A DNA stretch of 64,000 bases from Methylocystis sp. ATCC 49242 (GTDB taxonomy: Bacteria; Pseudomonadota; Alphaproteobacteria; Rhizobiales; Beijerinckiaceae), in contig NZ_KE124774.1 of assembly GCF_000188155.2 (NCBI RefSeq), forward strand, positions 1,370,356-1,434,355, in the 5' to 3' direction. Below, one piece after another: positions 9,142 through 19,124 of this stretch; the stretch's first letter is position 1, and the number at the start of each line of letters is the position of its first letter. The position numbers and the translations under genes are program-made. The notes beneath the pieces are model-generated. The model made no database searches. It worked only from the letters and a program-made list of their open reading frames with translations, and had not been told where the DNA came from.

Positions 9142-10069
9142 TCATCCAGCGGCGGGTTGAGTCCTTCCGGTTGATACGCCCGAGGGCGCGAATGGAGCAA
9201 CAGGCGATCGGCGGAGTTGGTCCGGGTTGCGCAGCCGATCGCCTGTTGCGGTGAGATTGGCCGCGAAGGCGGCGGGCGTCGCATAGCCGAGGGCCGAATG
9301 CGGGCGGCGGTGATTGTAGTCCTGGGCCCAGGCGCTGATCTTCTCCCGGGCATGGTCGAGCCCGAAGAACAGCGTCTCGTTCAGCAGTTCGTCGCGCATG
9401 CGCCCGTTGAAGCTCTCGCAGAAGCCGTTCTGCATCGGCTTGCCCGGCGCGATATAGCGCCACTCGATCCTGTTCTCGCTCGACCACGACAGCACGGCGT
9501 TTCGAGGTGAACTCCGTGCCGTTGTCCGAAACGATCATGCCGGGCCTGCCGCGCCATGCGATCAGCGCCGACAGTTCCCGCGCCACGCGTTGGCCCGAGA
9601 TGGATGTGTCGGGGATCGCCGCGAGGCATTCACGCGTCACGTCGTCGACGATGTTCAGGATGCGGAACCGGCGTCCGCAGGCGAACTGGTCATGCACGAA
9701 GTCCAAAGACCAACGCGCATTCGGCCGCGCCTCGACAGGAATGGGCGCCCGCGCGCCGACAGCCCTTCGGCGGGCGCGCCGCTTTCTCACCGTCAGCCCT
9801 TCCTCGCGATAGAGCCGGTAGATGCGGTTCTTGCCCGACGTCTCGCCCTCCTGCCGCAGCAGCACGAACAGCCGCCGATAGCCGAAGCGCCGGCGCTCGT
9901 TGGCGAGTTCCCGCAGCCGCTCCCGTAACGGCTTGTCGGTCGGCCGCTTCGAGATGTAGCGGACGGTCGCGCGATCGACGGCGACAATCTGGCAGGCCCG
10001 ACGCTCCGACAGAGCCATGGCGGCTCGCAGATGCACAACGGCTGCGCGCTTGGCGGCGGGCCCTACCAT
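9142..10069 (-). pseudogene. IS3 OrfB, frameshifted
   Basis: Compared with the intact copy at 26260-27186, there is one extra T near 9500 (GGCGTTTCGAGG against GGCGTTCGAGG). It breaks the frame just after NGTEFTS in the integrase core. The two halves are otherwise near identical to the intact protein, so the inactivation is recent. Confidence 0.85.
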
Positions 10070-10329
10070 TTTTTTGACAAAAGCTCCTTCAGCGCCGCGG
10101 CTTCCAGCATCTGATCGGCCAGAAGCTTCTTCAGCCGCGCATTCTCTTCTTCGAGCGCTTTCAACCGCTTGGCCTCGGAGACGTCCATGCCGCCATATTT
10201 GGCCTTCCAGTTGTAAAGCGTCGTCTCCGACACAGCATATTTGCGAGCCAGATCCGCCGCCTTCGCGCCCGCCTCGTGCTCCCGCAAAATCCCGATGATC
10301 TGCTCTTCCGTGAACCGCTTCTTCTTCAT
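10063..10329 (-). CDS. IS3-family OrfA
   Basis: The 88-residue OrfA ([29 protein letters not shown]) has an A7 run at its end. Its OrfB partner is broken, so this copy could move only with a transposase supplied in trans. Confidence 0.85.
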   Translation of the reverse strand: MKKKRFTEEQIIGILREHEAGAKAADLARKYAVSETTLYNWKAKYGGMDVSEAKRLKALEEENARLKKLLADQMLEAAALKELLSKKW

Positions 10330-10392
10330 CTCGTCCGTCCCGATATGGCCGGACTCTAATCGCATCTGGTCGAGTTTCTCAGGGGCAGGTCA

Positions 10393-11790
10393 GGATCGAC
10401 GTCGTTGAGGCACGCAGTCGCAAGGAGAGAGGCGATCGTCGCCCAGGTCTGGCCGCCTGCTTCGGATCCTGCGAACAGCGCGTTTTTCCGGGTGATCGTC
10501 TGGGGCCGGATGGCGCGTTCGACGCTGTTGTTGTCGAGTTCGACGCGTCCGTCTTCGAGGAAGCGCCGGAACTCGGCCTTTCGCGACAGGCCGTATCGGA
10601 TCGCCTCGGCGAGTTTGGATTTGCCCGAGATGCGCGTCAGCTCGTTTTCCCAGAGCATCTGGAGTTCGTCGACGATCGGCGCTGAAGCGGCGCGTCGGGC
10701 GTCGAGCCGGGTCTGAGGATCGCAACCTTTAACCTGCGCTTCGACGGCCCACAGATCGGCCATGCGTGCGATCGTCCATGTCGCCGTCTGCGAGACGCCA
10801 GCGTCATGGAGCTTGTAGAACTCCCGGCGCAGATGCGTCCAGCAGCAGGCGAGCGTCGCCGGTCCGCCCGGCCGATCGGGCTCGGCGAGCCTGCGATAGG
10901 CGGCATAGCCGTCGCACTGGAGAACGCCCCGCCAGCCCGCAAGATGCCGTTCGACGCATCCGGCGGCGCGGCTGTCTTCGAAACGGTAGACGACGATCGG
11001 CGGTCCCGCGCCGCCATAGGGACGATCGTCTCTCAGATAGGTCCACAGATAGCCGGTTCGCGTTCGTCCGCGTCCGGGCGCGAGGACCGGCAGGGTGGTC
11101 TCGTCGGCGAATATCCTTTCGCCGTCGCGGACGAGCTGGAAGAGCCGGTCCGCAAGCGGCTCGAGATGGAAGCCGACATGGCCCATCCAGCCGGCCATGA
11201 GATTGTGTCCGAGCTCGACCTTCTCTCGCGCGAAGATGGCCTCCTGTCGGTAGAGCGGCAGGCCGTCGGCGTATTTGGAGACGGCGATGCTGGCGAGAAG
11301 CCGTTCCGTGGCGATCCCACCCTCGATCAGCCGGGCGGGCGCCGGCGCCTGGACGATGCTCTCGCGACAGGCCGCACAGGCGTATCGGGGACGGCGCGTC
11401 ACGATCACGCGGAACTTCGGCGCGACGACGTCGAGGCGCTCGCTGACGTCCTCGCCGATCTTCACCCGGGCGCAGGCGCCGCACGCGCAAGTCTGCTCTT
11501 CGGGCTCGATGACTTCTTCGATCCGTTCGAGATGGGCCGGCAGGGGACGCCGCCCGCCAGGCTTGCCCGGCGACGGGCGCAGCTTTTCGAGCCCGGCTTC
11601 GACGGCGGCGATCCCGGTCTGAACTTCCTCGAAGGCGAAGGCGTATTGGCTGTCGTCGAGCTTCTCGGAACTGCGCCCGTAAGTCGCGCGCCGGATCGTC
11701 TTCAGCAGGAGTTGCAGACGTTCGATCCGCGCCTGCGCGTCCGCGCTTGCCGCCTTCAGCGCCGCGACCTCGGCTTCGAGCGACGCGCTA
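10393..11790 (-). pseudogene. IS66-family transposase TnpC, both ends cut
   Basis: The coding region is nearly complete. It has an N-terminal leucine-rich coil (LEAEVAALKAA...), a zinc-binding region with CACGACAR and CAACRE, and the IS66 DDE core (IFADETTLPVLAPG, LQCDGYAAY, CCWTHLRREFYKLHD, RVELDNNSVERAIRP, RKNALFAGSEAGG). The C-terminus stops at LNDVDP where the IS3 element begins. The N-terminus joins an IS630 end at a TA (11789-11790). No TnpA or TnpB is present. Confidence 0.88.
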
Positions 11791-11797
11791 GAGCGTT

Positions 11798-12409
11798 TCA
11801 TATTTTGACGGAAGTGTATCCTGCGTTTGTGAAGTAGTTGCTGCATTCTTGTGGTTGGATGTCTTTTGCGAGGCGTCCGATCTGTCGCCAGGTTTCATCG
11901 ATGGTTCGCGGCTGCGCCTGTCGCATCCAGTGTTTGAGCTTGGAAAAGGTCTGTTCGATTGGATTGAGGTCGGGCGAATAGGGTGGCAGAAACCACAGTC
12001 TGGCTCCGGCGGAGCGGATCGCGCGTCGCACCGCCTCGCCCTTGTGACTGCCGAGATTGTCCATAATGACAATATCGCCCTGCTTAAGCGCGGGGACGAG
12101 TTGTTGTTCGACATAGGCGCGGAAACACGCGCCGTTGATTGGCCCGTCGAAGACGCAGGGCGCGTCGAGACGATCGCAGCGTAGCGCGCCGAGAAAGGTC
12201 AACGTGCGCCAATGGCCGTGCGGCGCGAGGCCGCGCAAGCGCTTGCCCTTGGGGCCCCAGCCGCGCAGCGGCGTCATGTTCGTCTTGATCCAGGTCTCGT
12301 CGATGAAGACCAGCCGCCTGGGATCGAGGCGCGCTTGCAGCGATTGCCAGCGCTTGCGCCGTCGCGCAATGTCAGCGCGGCCTTGTTCGAGCGCCAGCAG
12401 CGTTTTTTT
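11798..12409 (-). pseudogene. IS630-family transposase, C-terminal two thirds
   Basis: Contains the DDE_3 core: [37 protein letters not shown] and [23 protein letters not shown]. It ends [11 protein letters not shown] as usual for the family. The N-terminal HTH part is missing because IS21 DNA begins at 12410. The long open frame reaching 13663 is antisense to IS21 and has no meaning. Confidence 0.88.
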
Positions 12410-12538
12410 TGTATGAACAGCGGCGGCAAAGTGTACCACTGAACCGGCTTTGGGGGCTGCTTTGACGGCGGCGCAAAAGTGTACCGGTCCTGATAGGCCG
12501 AACTCGATGTCATCGACTGGCATGGAGAGGCCGAAAGG

Positions 12539-14077
12539 ATGTTCACAGTGGAACTCTATGCCCGGGTGAGACGCGCGGTGATGGCGGAAGGGCTGAGCCG
12601 GCGGGAAGCGGCCAGGCGCTTCGGCGTGCACCGCAATACGATCACGAAGATGCTTCAATATTCGGTTCCGCCGGGGTATCGGCGTCGGGAGCGGCCGATC
12701 TCGAAGAAGCTGGGGCCGTATATGGCCTGGATCGACAAGGTCCTGGCGGATGATCGGCTTGTTCACGCCAAGCAGCGTCATACGGCACAGCGGATATTCG
12801 AACGGCTGCGGGACGAAGAAGGGTTTTCCGGCGGTTACACGATCGTCCGGGAATATGTCGCGCAGGCGCAGTTGCGGTCGCGCGAGATGTTTATTCCACT
12901 CAGCCATCGACCGGGGAATGCGCAGGCGGATTTTGGCGAGGCGGACGCCTATATCGCCGGCAGGAAGGTCCGCTTTCATTATTTTTGCATGGACCTGCCG
13001 CATTCGGACGGCTGCTTCGTCAAGGCCTATCCGGCGGAGACGGCGGAAGCCTTCTGCGACGGCCATGTCGCGGCCTTCGCCTTCTTTGGCGGCGTCCCCC
13101 AGTCCATTCTTTACGACAATACGCGTCTCGCGGTCGCCAGGATCGTGAAGGGTGGAGAGCGTCTGCGTTCGCAAATGTTTGCGGAACTCCAGAGCCATTA
13201 CCTTTTTGCTGATCGCTTTGGCCGGCCCGGCAAGGGGAATGACAAGGGCAAGGTCGAGGGGCTTGTCGGCTATGTCCGGCGCAACTTCATGACGCCACTG
13301 CCCGTGGCGGAGAGTTTCGAGGCGCTGAACGCGAGGTTCCTGGACGCCTGCACGAAACGACGGCGGGCGATCCTGCGCGGCCAGTCGACGCCGATCGGCG
13401 AACGCATGCAGGCGGATATGGCGGCATTCCTGCCGGCGCCGCCGGCTCCCTATGACGCCTGTCACAAGGTCGCGACGCGCGTGTCGTCGATGGCGCTGGT
13501 GCGCTACCGCAACAACGATTACTCGGTCCCGATGCGCTTCGGCCATCGGGAGGTGCTGGCCAAGGGCTATGTCGATCGGGTCGAGATTGTCTGCGGCGGG
13601 GAGACCATCGCCGTGCATGCGCGCAGCTACGGCAAGGCCGAGTTCATCTACAACCCGCTGCATTATCTCGCTTTACTCGAACACAAGAGCCGCGCGCTCG
13701 ATCAGGCCGCGCCGCTCGACGACTGGCGGCTTGCCGACTGCGTGCATCGTCTGCGGCGGCTGATGGAGGCGCGCATGGGGAATAGCGGGCGCCGCGAGTT
13801 CATCCAGGTGCTGCGGCTGATGGAGGACTTTCATCAGCATCAGGTCGAACAGGCGGTCGCGGAGGCGCTGCGTCTTGGCGCGATCAGCTTTGACGCAGTG
13901 AAGATGCTGCTGCTGGCCAGGCTGGAGAACCGGCCCGCGCGGCTCGATCTGACATTCTACCCCTACCTGCCGGCGGCTACGGTCGGCGCGACGGATCCGC
14001 GCGCCTATCTCGGGCTCGTCGCCGGCGCGAGCGTCATCGCGGGCGTCATGGACTCGAACGCGGGGGGGCCGGCATGA
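12539..14077 (+). CDS. istA: IS21 transposase IstA
   Basis: This 512-residue transposase has an N-terminal HTH ([20 protein letters not shown]) and an rve integrase core: [31 protein letters not shown], and the DDE-closing [20 protein letters not shown] region. The C-terminal Mu-type beta domain is around [19 protein letters not shown]. The stop overlaps the istB start (ATGA at 14074-14077), indicating translational coupling. Confidence 0.93.
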   Translation: MFTVELYARVRRAVMAEGLSRREAARRFGVHRNTITKMLQYSVPPGYRRRERPISKKLGPYMAWIDKVLADDRLVHAKQRHTAQRIFERLRDEEGFSGGYTIVREYVAQAQLRSREMFIPLSHRPGNAQADFGEADAYIAGRKVRFHYFCMDLPHSDGCFVKAYPAETAEAFCDGHVAAFAFFGGVPQSILYDNTRLAVARIVKGGERLRSQMFAELQSHYLFADRFGRPGKGNDKGKVEGLVGYVRRNFMTPLPVAESFEALNARFLDACTKRRRAILRGQSTPIGERMQADMAAFLPAPPAPYDACHKVATRVSSMALVRYRNNDYSVPMRFGHREVLAKGYVDRVEIVCGGETIAVHARSYGKAEFIYNPLHYLALLEHKSRALDQAAPLDDWRLADCVHRLRRLMEARMGNSGRREFIQVLRLMEDFHQHQVEQAVAEALRLGAISFDAVKMLLLARLENRPARLDLTFYPYLPAATVGATDPRAYLGLVAGASVIAGVMDSNAGGPA

Positions 14078-14916
14078 CCATCTCGCATGAGCCAGGTTCG
14101 CAGACGATCGTCGCGCCGCAGGTGCTGCTGGGTAATCATCTCAAGGCGCTGAAGCTTCCCACCTTCGCGCGCGAATATGAGAAGGTGGCGCTGGAGTCGG
14201 CGCAGGACCGCGCCGATTACCCGCGCTATCTGCTACGCCTGTGCGAACTGGAGCGCATTGATCGCGAGCGGCGCAATGTCGAGCGCCGCATCCGGCTGGC
14301 GCGCTTTACGCAGGTCAAAAGCCTCGACACATTTGACTTTACCGCCCAGCCTTCACTCAACAAGCCGCTCGTGCTGGAGCTAGCGCGGTGCGAATGGATC
14401 GAGAAGCGACAGAACTGCATCGCCCTTGGGCCAAGCGGAACGGGGAAGACCCACGTCGCGCTCGCCCTGGGGCTCGCCGCCTGCCAGAAGGGGTTCAGCG
14501 TCGCGTTCACGACCGCCGCGGCTCTTGTGCACGAACTGATGGAGGCGCGCGACGAGCGCCGCCTGCGCGCGCTGCAAAAGCATCTCAACACCGTCAAACT
14601 GCTGATCGTCGACGAACTGGGCTATGTGCCGTTCACGGCGGTCGGCTCAGAGCTGCTCTTCGAGGTCTTCAGCCAGCGCTATGAACGCGGTGCGACGCTG
14701 GTGACCAGCAATCTGCCCTTTGATGAATGGACGTCGGTGTTTGGCTCCGAGCGTCTCACCGGCGCATTGCTCGACCGGCTCACCCATCATGTCCACATTC
14801 TGGAAATGAACGGCGAGAGCTATCGGCTGGCGACCGCAAAGAAAGCGCAACGGCGAAACCGCGATCTCCCCGACGCGCCCGCAATCGACAAAGGAGGCGC
14901 CGACACGACGAACTGA
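14074..14916 (+). CDS. istB: IS21 AAA+ helper ATPase IstB
   Basis: The 280-residue protein has Walker A GPSGTGKTH, Walker B LLIVDELGYVPF and sensor region LVTSNLPFDEW, typical of IstB/DnaC-like ATPases that regulate IstA target choice. It is coupled to istA by an ATGA overlap. Confidence 0.93.
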   Translation: MTISHEPGSQTIVAPQVLLGNHLKALKLPTFAREYEKVALESAQDRADYPRYLLRLCELERIDRERRNVERRIRLARFTQVKSLDTFDFTAQPSLNKPLVLELARCEWIEKRQNCIALGPSGTGKTHVALALGLAACQKGFSVAFTTAAALVHELMEARDERRLRALQKHLNTVKLLIVDELGYVPFTAVGSELLFEVFSQRYERGATLVTSNLPFDEWTSVFGSERLTGALLDRLTHHVHILEMNGESYRLATAKKAQRRNRDLPDAPAIDKGGADTTN

Positions 14917-14987
14917 TCGCCGTCGCGCGCGTTGAACCGCGCTGCGCTACGCTCCGCGCGCCTCAACGCCCGCGTCAACTAAACTAC

Positions 14988-15007
14988 AAGGGCCGTGCGG
15001 CCCTTTT
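14988..15007 (+). terminator. rho-independent terminator of IS21
   Basis: Stem AAGGGCC (14988-14994), loop GTGC, stem GGCCCTT (14999-15005), followed by T residues, about 70 bp after istB. Confidence 0.6.
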
Positions 15008-15070
15008 CTCGAAACCAGACCGGTACACTTTTACCCCGCCTTCATGCACATTTTGTCCCCGCCATTGACA

Positions 15071-15505
15071 AGCGGACGGTCGCGCGATCGACGGCGACAA
15101 TCTGGCAGGCCCGACGCTCCGACAGAGCCATGGCGGCTCGCAGATGCACAACGGCTGCGCGCTTGGCGGCGGGCCCTACCATTTTTTTGACAAAAGCTCC
15201 TTCAGCGCCGCGGCTTCCAGCATCTGATCGGCCAGAAGCTTCTTCAGCCGCGCATTCTCTTCTTCGAGCGCTTTCAACCGCTTGGCCTCGGAGACGTCCA
15301 TGCCGCCATATTTGGCCTTCCAGTTGTAAAGCGTCGTCTCCGACACAGCATATTTGCGAGCCAGATCCGCCGCCTTCGCGCCCGCCTCGTGCTCCCGCAA
15401 AATCCCGATGATCTGCTCTTCCGTGAACCGCTTCTTCTTCATCTCGTCCGTCCCGATATGGCCGGACTCTAATCGCATCTGGTCGAGTTTCTCAGGGGCA
15501 GGTCA
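15071..15505 (-). pseudogene. IS3 variant 2 fragment (orfA plus 5' end of orfB)
   Basis: The sequence is the same as 9955-10392. It keeps one terminal repeat (GGGGCAGGTCA ending at 15505) and a complete 88-residue OrfA (15176-15442). The orfB part is cut after about 35 codons where IS21 ends. The fragment probably records recombination or deletion between IS copies. Confidence 0.85.
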
Positions 15506-15536
15506 AATCTTCGAAGCGCAATCGGGCAGATCTCTT

Positions 15537-15917
15537 TCAGTCAGGCTCACAATAAATTGCCGGACGAACTTTCTGGTAGCGCACAAGGATCCCGACGCCA
15601 TTGGTAGCGAATAGATTCCCAACGCATACGCGGCCGGCGCGAACATAGGGCGCCGTGTATCCCCAAGGGTACTGGGGCGTCATTATCGCATCCGGACCAA
15701 AAACTCTCCAGCCTGGAGAGCCCCACCCTCCGACATAGCTCCCGTTGGGATCCCATACGCCGGGAATCCAGGGTCCAAGGCCAGGTGGACCGTTGCTGCG
15801 GACCCAATGCTCCCTGCCGCCGCGATCAAAGGCCGAAACCCCGGCGATCGGAGCGACGCAAGCGGCGATCGATGTCGCGAAATGCAAATATACCAACAAT
15901 CTTCGTGTCTTACCCAT
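15537..15917 (-). CDS. small secreted hypothetical protein, Gly/Pro/Trp-rich
   Basis: The ATG at 15917, preceded by a GAGG site, gives 126 residues starting MGKTRRLLVYLHFATSIAAC, a good signal peptide ending near VSAFDRG. The mature part is rich in Gly, Pro and Trp (GPPGLGPWIPGVWDPNGSYV, GGWGSPGW) with two late cysteines. An in-frame extension upstream to 15986 lacks a signal and is less likely. No family was recognised. It stands alone between IS fragments, so it may be a surviving piece of the original locus. Confidence 0.55.
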   Translation of the reverse strand: MGKTRRLLVYLHFATSIAACVAPIAGVSAFDRGGREHWVRSNGPPGLGPWIPGVWDPNGSYVGGWGSPGWRVFGPDAIMTPQYPWGYTAPYVRAGRVCVGNLFATNGVGILVRYQKVRPAIYCEPD

Positions 15918-15989
15918 CACCGCCTCAAAATCCTTGCCTATCTGACGCGATTGGCGTCCGACAGCGCGAAAAGCCATTACCTCCAATAC

Positions 15990-16509
15990 ATAACAGCGAG
16001 TTTGTCAGAAGCCACCCTCCCATTCGTGTAAGTTTCCGGACAGGTTTTTCGTTCTCTCCCGCTTCTGCCAAAGCCCAATTCCCATTATTTTATACTCCTC
16101 AGTCGAGGAGTCGTTCAATACACGAATAATATACGACAGTATATTGCTACAAGGCGGCATTCACCAACAGCTCGGCTTGCTTAAGCGCGGCAATGCCGAG
16201 CCCTTTTCAGCAAGAATTGGTTAACCCATCGACATTGCGAATCCAGTGTCCATGATTCGATCGATCTTCGTTCACGCTCGGGGCATCATTCCATATATGA
16301 GACTGCGCCCTTTCTGATCGCATTTAAGATATTTTCAGAATTGCCAATCGTCAGATTCCAAGATGGAGTCAACAGCAGAGGATTTTATACAGTTTTGATG
16401 ACATGTTTTCACCGCTCCACGTACCGACGCCGCTGAAGCAGTTCAGGAGCATAGTGGCAACATTGTTTCTACTATTTATACCCGTCCTCACTGACGCTGA
16501 CTCGTCTGG
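15990..16509. other. AT-rich stretch without a recognisable gene
   Basis: Clearly lower in GC than its surroundings. Short open frames carry no motif. It may be residual DNA left between IS insertions. Confidence 0.4.
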
Positions 16510-16768
16510 GGATCTGAACTGATGGCGTCGTCTAATCGCGGTTGTAGAGTCAAGCGATTGTGCGAGGCGTCGAACGCGTATGCCGGGTGCAGGGTCGTCT
16601 TCGCGGTCGACATCGGTCGCCGCACGATGGGGCTTCGCGGGAAGAGCCTTCAAATGTGGATGGCGCACTTCGCTGAGGCAGCGGTGCATCGCATCAAACG
16701 GAATGGCTCGGCCCACCTCCCGGCAGGGACGTTCTGGCGCACTCGATGCGAACGCTGTCTCTAAACTG

Positions 16769-17547
16769 TTACGCGGCTATCCCCGCCATTCGGTCGAAGA
16801 AGGTCCCCGTTTTGAGCATTGCGTGCATTATGACCGCCAGCTTGCGCGCGACTGCGACTGCGGCTCGCTTGAAACCAAGCCTCTGTTTGAGCGCGAGCCC
16901 CCATGTCCGCAAGCCGCTGTCGGCTGAACTGCGCGTCAGGATGACGGTCGCCGCCTCGTAGAGAAGCCCTCGTAAATGGCGATCGCCGCGTCGGGATATG
17001 TTGCCGTCATAGTCCACCTCACCTGACTGATAGCGCCGGGTCGTCAACCCAGGCCACGCGCCAACCGGGCGCGAATTCTTGAAATTATTCGGGTCCTCGA
17101 TCGCAGTCGCGAAGGAGGTCGCCGTGATCGCGCCGACACCAGGAATTGATATAAGGATACGGCAAGCATGGCTTTGGCGTGCGGCCGCTATGAGCTGGCG
17201 TCCAAGTTCGGCGGCGCGAATTCGAACGCTTCGCCACGCCTCCAGCATCGGCAGCACGATCGACTCCAGCCTGTCCTGATCAGCAGGAAGGGGGCGGACA
17301 TTCTTCTCGAATGAGCTGCCCTTGCCCGGTGGCGCGATCAAACCGAACCTCTTCATGATGCCGCATTCGCATCGGTCTTGTTCGCGGCCATGTCGAGAGC
17401 TGCCTTCGCATGACGAGCGTCAATGCAGATTGCGGGCAATCCTTCTTCTTGAAGGGCGTGATAAAACCACACGGACAAGGGGCCTGTTTCGAGCACGATG
17501 CGCCGCGCCGCTGGCGCCCGCGCCGACAGCGGCGTGGGGTTCCGCAA
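16769..17547 (-). pseudogene. IS110-family transposase with internal deletion and frameshift
   Basis: The 5' part (17547 downwards) reads ETGPLSVWFYHALQEEGLPA, RHAKAALDMAANKTDANAAS and stops. The second part (17356-16769) restarts in another frame with MKRFGLIAPPGKG and contains the Transposase_20 region (ISIPGVGAITATSFATAI, GLTTRRYQSGEVDY, ISRRGDRHLRGLLYEAA). Relative to intact family members about 60 residues are missing between the parts. The RuvC-like N-terminal start is also lost. The adjacent 16510-16768 has no gene and may be element end DNA. Confidence 0.8.
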
Positions 17548-17559
17548 GAAACTTTCTCA

Positions 17560-17797
17560 AGGAGAAAGTTCTCGTTTTCTTTTCCGAACAGGCGCGCTGC
17601 GTCGTCGCGATGGAGGCCTGCGGCAGCGCGCATCATTGGGGGCGGGCCATCGGCGGCCTTGGCCATGAGGTTCGGTTGATCCCGCCGGCATACGTCAAGC
17701 CCTTCGTGAAGCGGCAGAAGAACGACGCGGCCGACGCGGAGGCGATCTGCGAGGCGGCGAGCCGGCCCACTATGCGGTTTGTCGCGGTCAAACTCGA
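17560..17797 (+). pseudogene. second IS110/IS1111-type transposase, N-terminal fragment
   Basis: Reads ARCVVAMEACGSAHHWGRAI, then GHEVRLIPPAYVKPFVK, then NDAADAEAICEAASRPTMRF, the DEDD-type N-terminal region of IS110 transposases. Similarity stops near 17797. The sequence between there and 17990 is unexplained. Confidence 0.8.
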
Positions 17798-17990
17798 GGG
17801 GCGAAGTTTTGCGGCGGGCCGCCGGCTAGGTCAGGCTCTGCAGCCATTCAATCCGTTTCCGGACGTCTGAATAGCCAATCTGACAATTCAAGCCGACGAG
17901 GCGCTGGATGTCATTTGACTTTAACGAGCCCGAATATGGCCGGGAGATCCCTGCTTCCCGCAATCAAGAGGCGCTGTCGACTTGCATTCA

Positions 17991-19124
17991 ATGGAAGCCT
18001 TGATATGCGATGTCCTGCGCGGAGAGCGCGCGCCATGGCCCGCCGCGCGGGGCGAAGACTTTGCCGACGCGCTCCTCGATAAGGCGCAATATCACGGCGT
18101 GCTGGCTCTTCTCGACGAACGCAGGGCGCACATGGTCGGCTGGCCCCCCACACTTCTCGAGACCCTGCGTGGCTGCAGCCGCGCCGACGCGATGTGGGAG
18201 ATGCGCCATCAGATAGTCCTGGCGCAACTTCACGACGCCCTGGTTGCGCGCGACGTGTATCCGATCGCGATCAAGGGCACTGGGCTCGCCTATTCGCTCT
18301 ATCGCAGCCCATTTCTGCGCGCGCGCGGCGATACGGATCTTTTCATCGCGCCTGATGAACGGTCCAAGGCGGAGGAGGTTCTCGAGGGCCTCGGCTTCCT
18401 CCGCGACATGGGAGTTTCTGGCGCGTACGTCAGTTATCAGGCCAGCTACACGTTGACGGTAGATGACAGGAGCGCCCATACGATTGACCTGCATTGGAAA
18501 ATCAACAATTCCGAGCTGCTGTCACGGTTATTCTCATATAACGAACTGCTGGACCGGGCGACAAAAATACCGCGCTTGTGTGGCAAGGCGCTTACAGCGG
18601 GGCCAGTCGACGCACTGATGCTTGCGTGTATGCATCGGGCCACACATAAAGTTGCTCCCTATTATGTTGACGGAAAAGCCCATTACAGCGGCGATCGACT
18701 CATCTGGCTCTATGATATCCATCTGCTGGCGCAAAGTTTCACCGACGCGATGTGGCAGGATTTCCTCCGCCTGGCGACAGCGAAGGGGTTGTGTGAAGCC
18801 TGTCTGGACGGGCTCGAAGGCGCCCGGACTTTTTTCAGGGCCAATTTGCCACACTATGTGTCCTTGACTCTCAAAGAGGCGGCTGGCGTCGAGCTCGCCT
18901 CGAAATATCTTCGATGCGGAAGCTTGCGTCAAAAATGGATGGATTTTTGTTCGCTCGGTTCGGCCGGACAAAAGCTGGCGTTTCTGCGTGAGATGATCTT
19001 CCCGCCGCCACCCTATATGCGATGGAAATATGCCGACGCCCGATTCAATTTTTTACCCTGGCTCTATTTGCGACGGTCGGTTATGGGGGGCGTCAAATGG
19101 CTCAACCCCCGTCGACAAAGTTGA
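17991..19124 (+). CDS. nucleotidyltransferase-fold protein of a lasso-peptide locus
   Basis: About 377 residues. The central region (AIKGTGLAYSLYRSPFLRARGDTDLFI) matches the nucleotidyltransferase family PF14907, with the D-x-D of the fold in GDTDLFI. Other family-like parts are IDLHWKINN and DALMLACMHRATHK. Proteins of this family occur in lasso-peptide clusters, where they are associated with further decoration of a modified core. It overlaps the ABC transporter gene by 28 nt, so the two are co-translated. An AAGAGG at 17965 precedes a possible TTG start at 17982; the ATG at 17991 is the alternative. The function here is inferred from the family and context. Confidence 0.75.
   Translation: MEALICDVLRGERAPWPAARGEDFADALLDKAQYHGVLALLDERRAHMVGWPPTLLETLRGCSRADAMWEMRHQIVLAQLHDALVARDVYPIAIKGTGLAYSLYRSPFLRARGDTDLFIAPDERSKAEEVLEGLGFLRDMGVSGAYVSYQASYTLTVDDRSAHTIDLHWKINNSELLSRLFSYNELLDRATKIPRLCGKALTAGPVDALMLACMHRATHKVAPYYVDGKAHYSGDRLIWLYDIHLLAQSFTDAMWQDFLRLATAKGLCEACLDGLEGARTFFRANLPHYVSLTLKEAAGVELASKYLRCGSLRQKWMDFCSLGSAGQKLAFLREMIFPPPPYMRWKYADARFNFLPWLYLRRSVMGGVKWLNPRRQS

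Larger units (their letters stand above)
9124..10392 (-). mobile_element. IS3-family element (variant 2), with frameshifted orfB
   Basis: TGACCTGCCCC at 9124 and GGGGCAGGTCA ending at 10392 are flanked by GGAT on both sides (9120-9123 and 10393-10396), a 4-bp target duplication. It therefore inserted directly beside the first IS3, in the GGAT that follows that element. Confidence 0.88.
12410..15070 (+). mobile_element. IS21-family element, apparently complete
   Basis: Bounded by TGTATGAACAGCGGCGGCAA (12410) and its imperfect inverted counterpart ending ...CCGCCATTGACA (15070). Additional subterminal repeats AAAAGTGTACCGGTC occur near 12475 and, inverted, near 15022-15036, as is usual for IS21. 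istA and istB are intact. No matching target duplication is seen: IS630 lies on the left and an IS3 remnant on the right. Confidence 0.8.

Noticed and set aside
8789-10069. A 426-codon frame across two IS3 elements
   Set aside because: It is a fusion of frameshifted orfB of one copy with intact orfA of the next, caused by the extra T near 9500.
11798-13663. A 621-codon minus-strand frame joining IS630 to sequence antisense of IS21
   Set aside because: Only the part up to 12409 matches IS630. The rest is the antisense shadow of istA.
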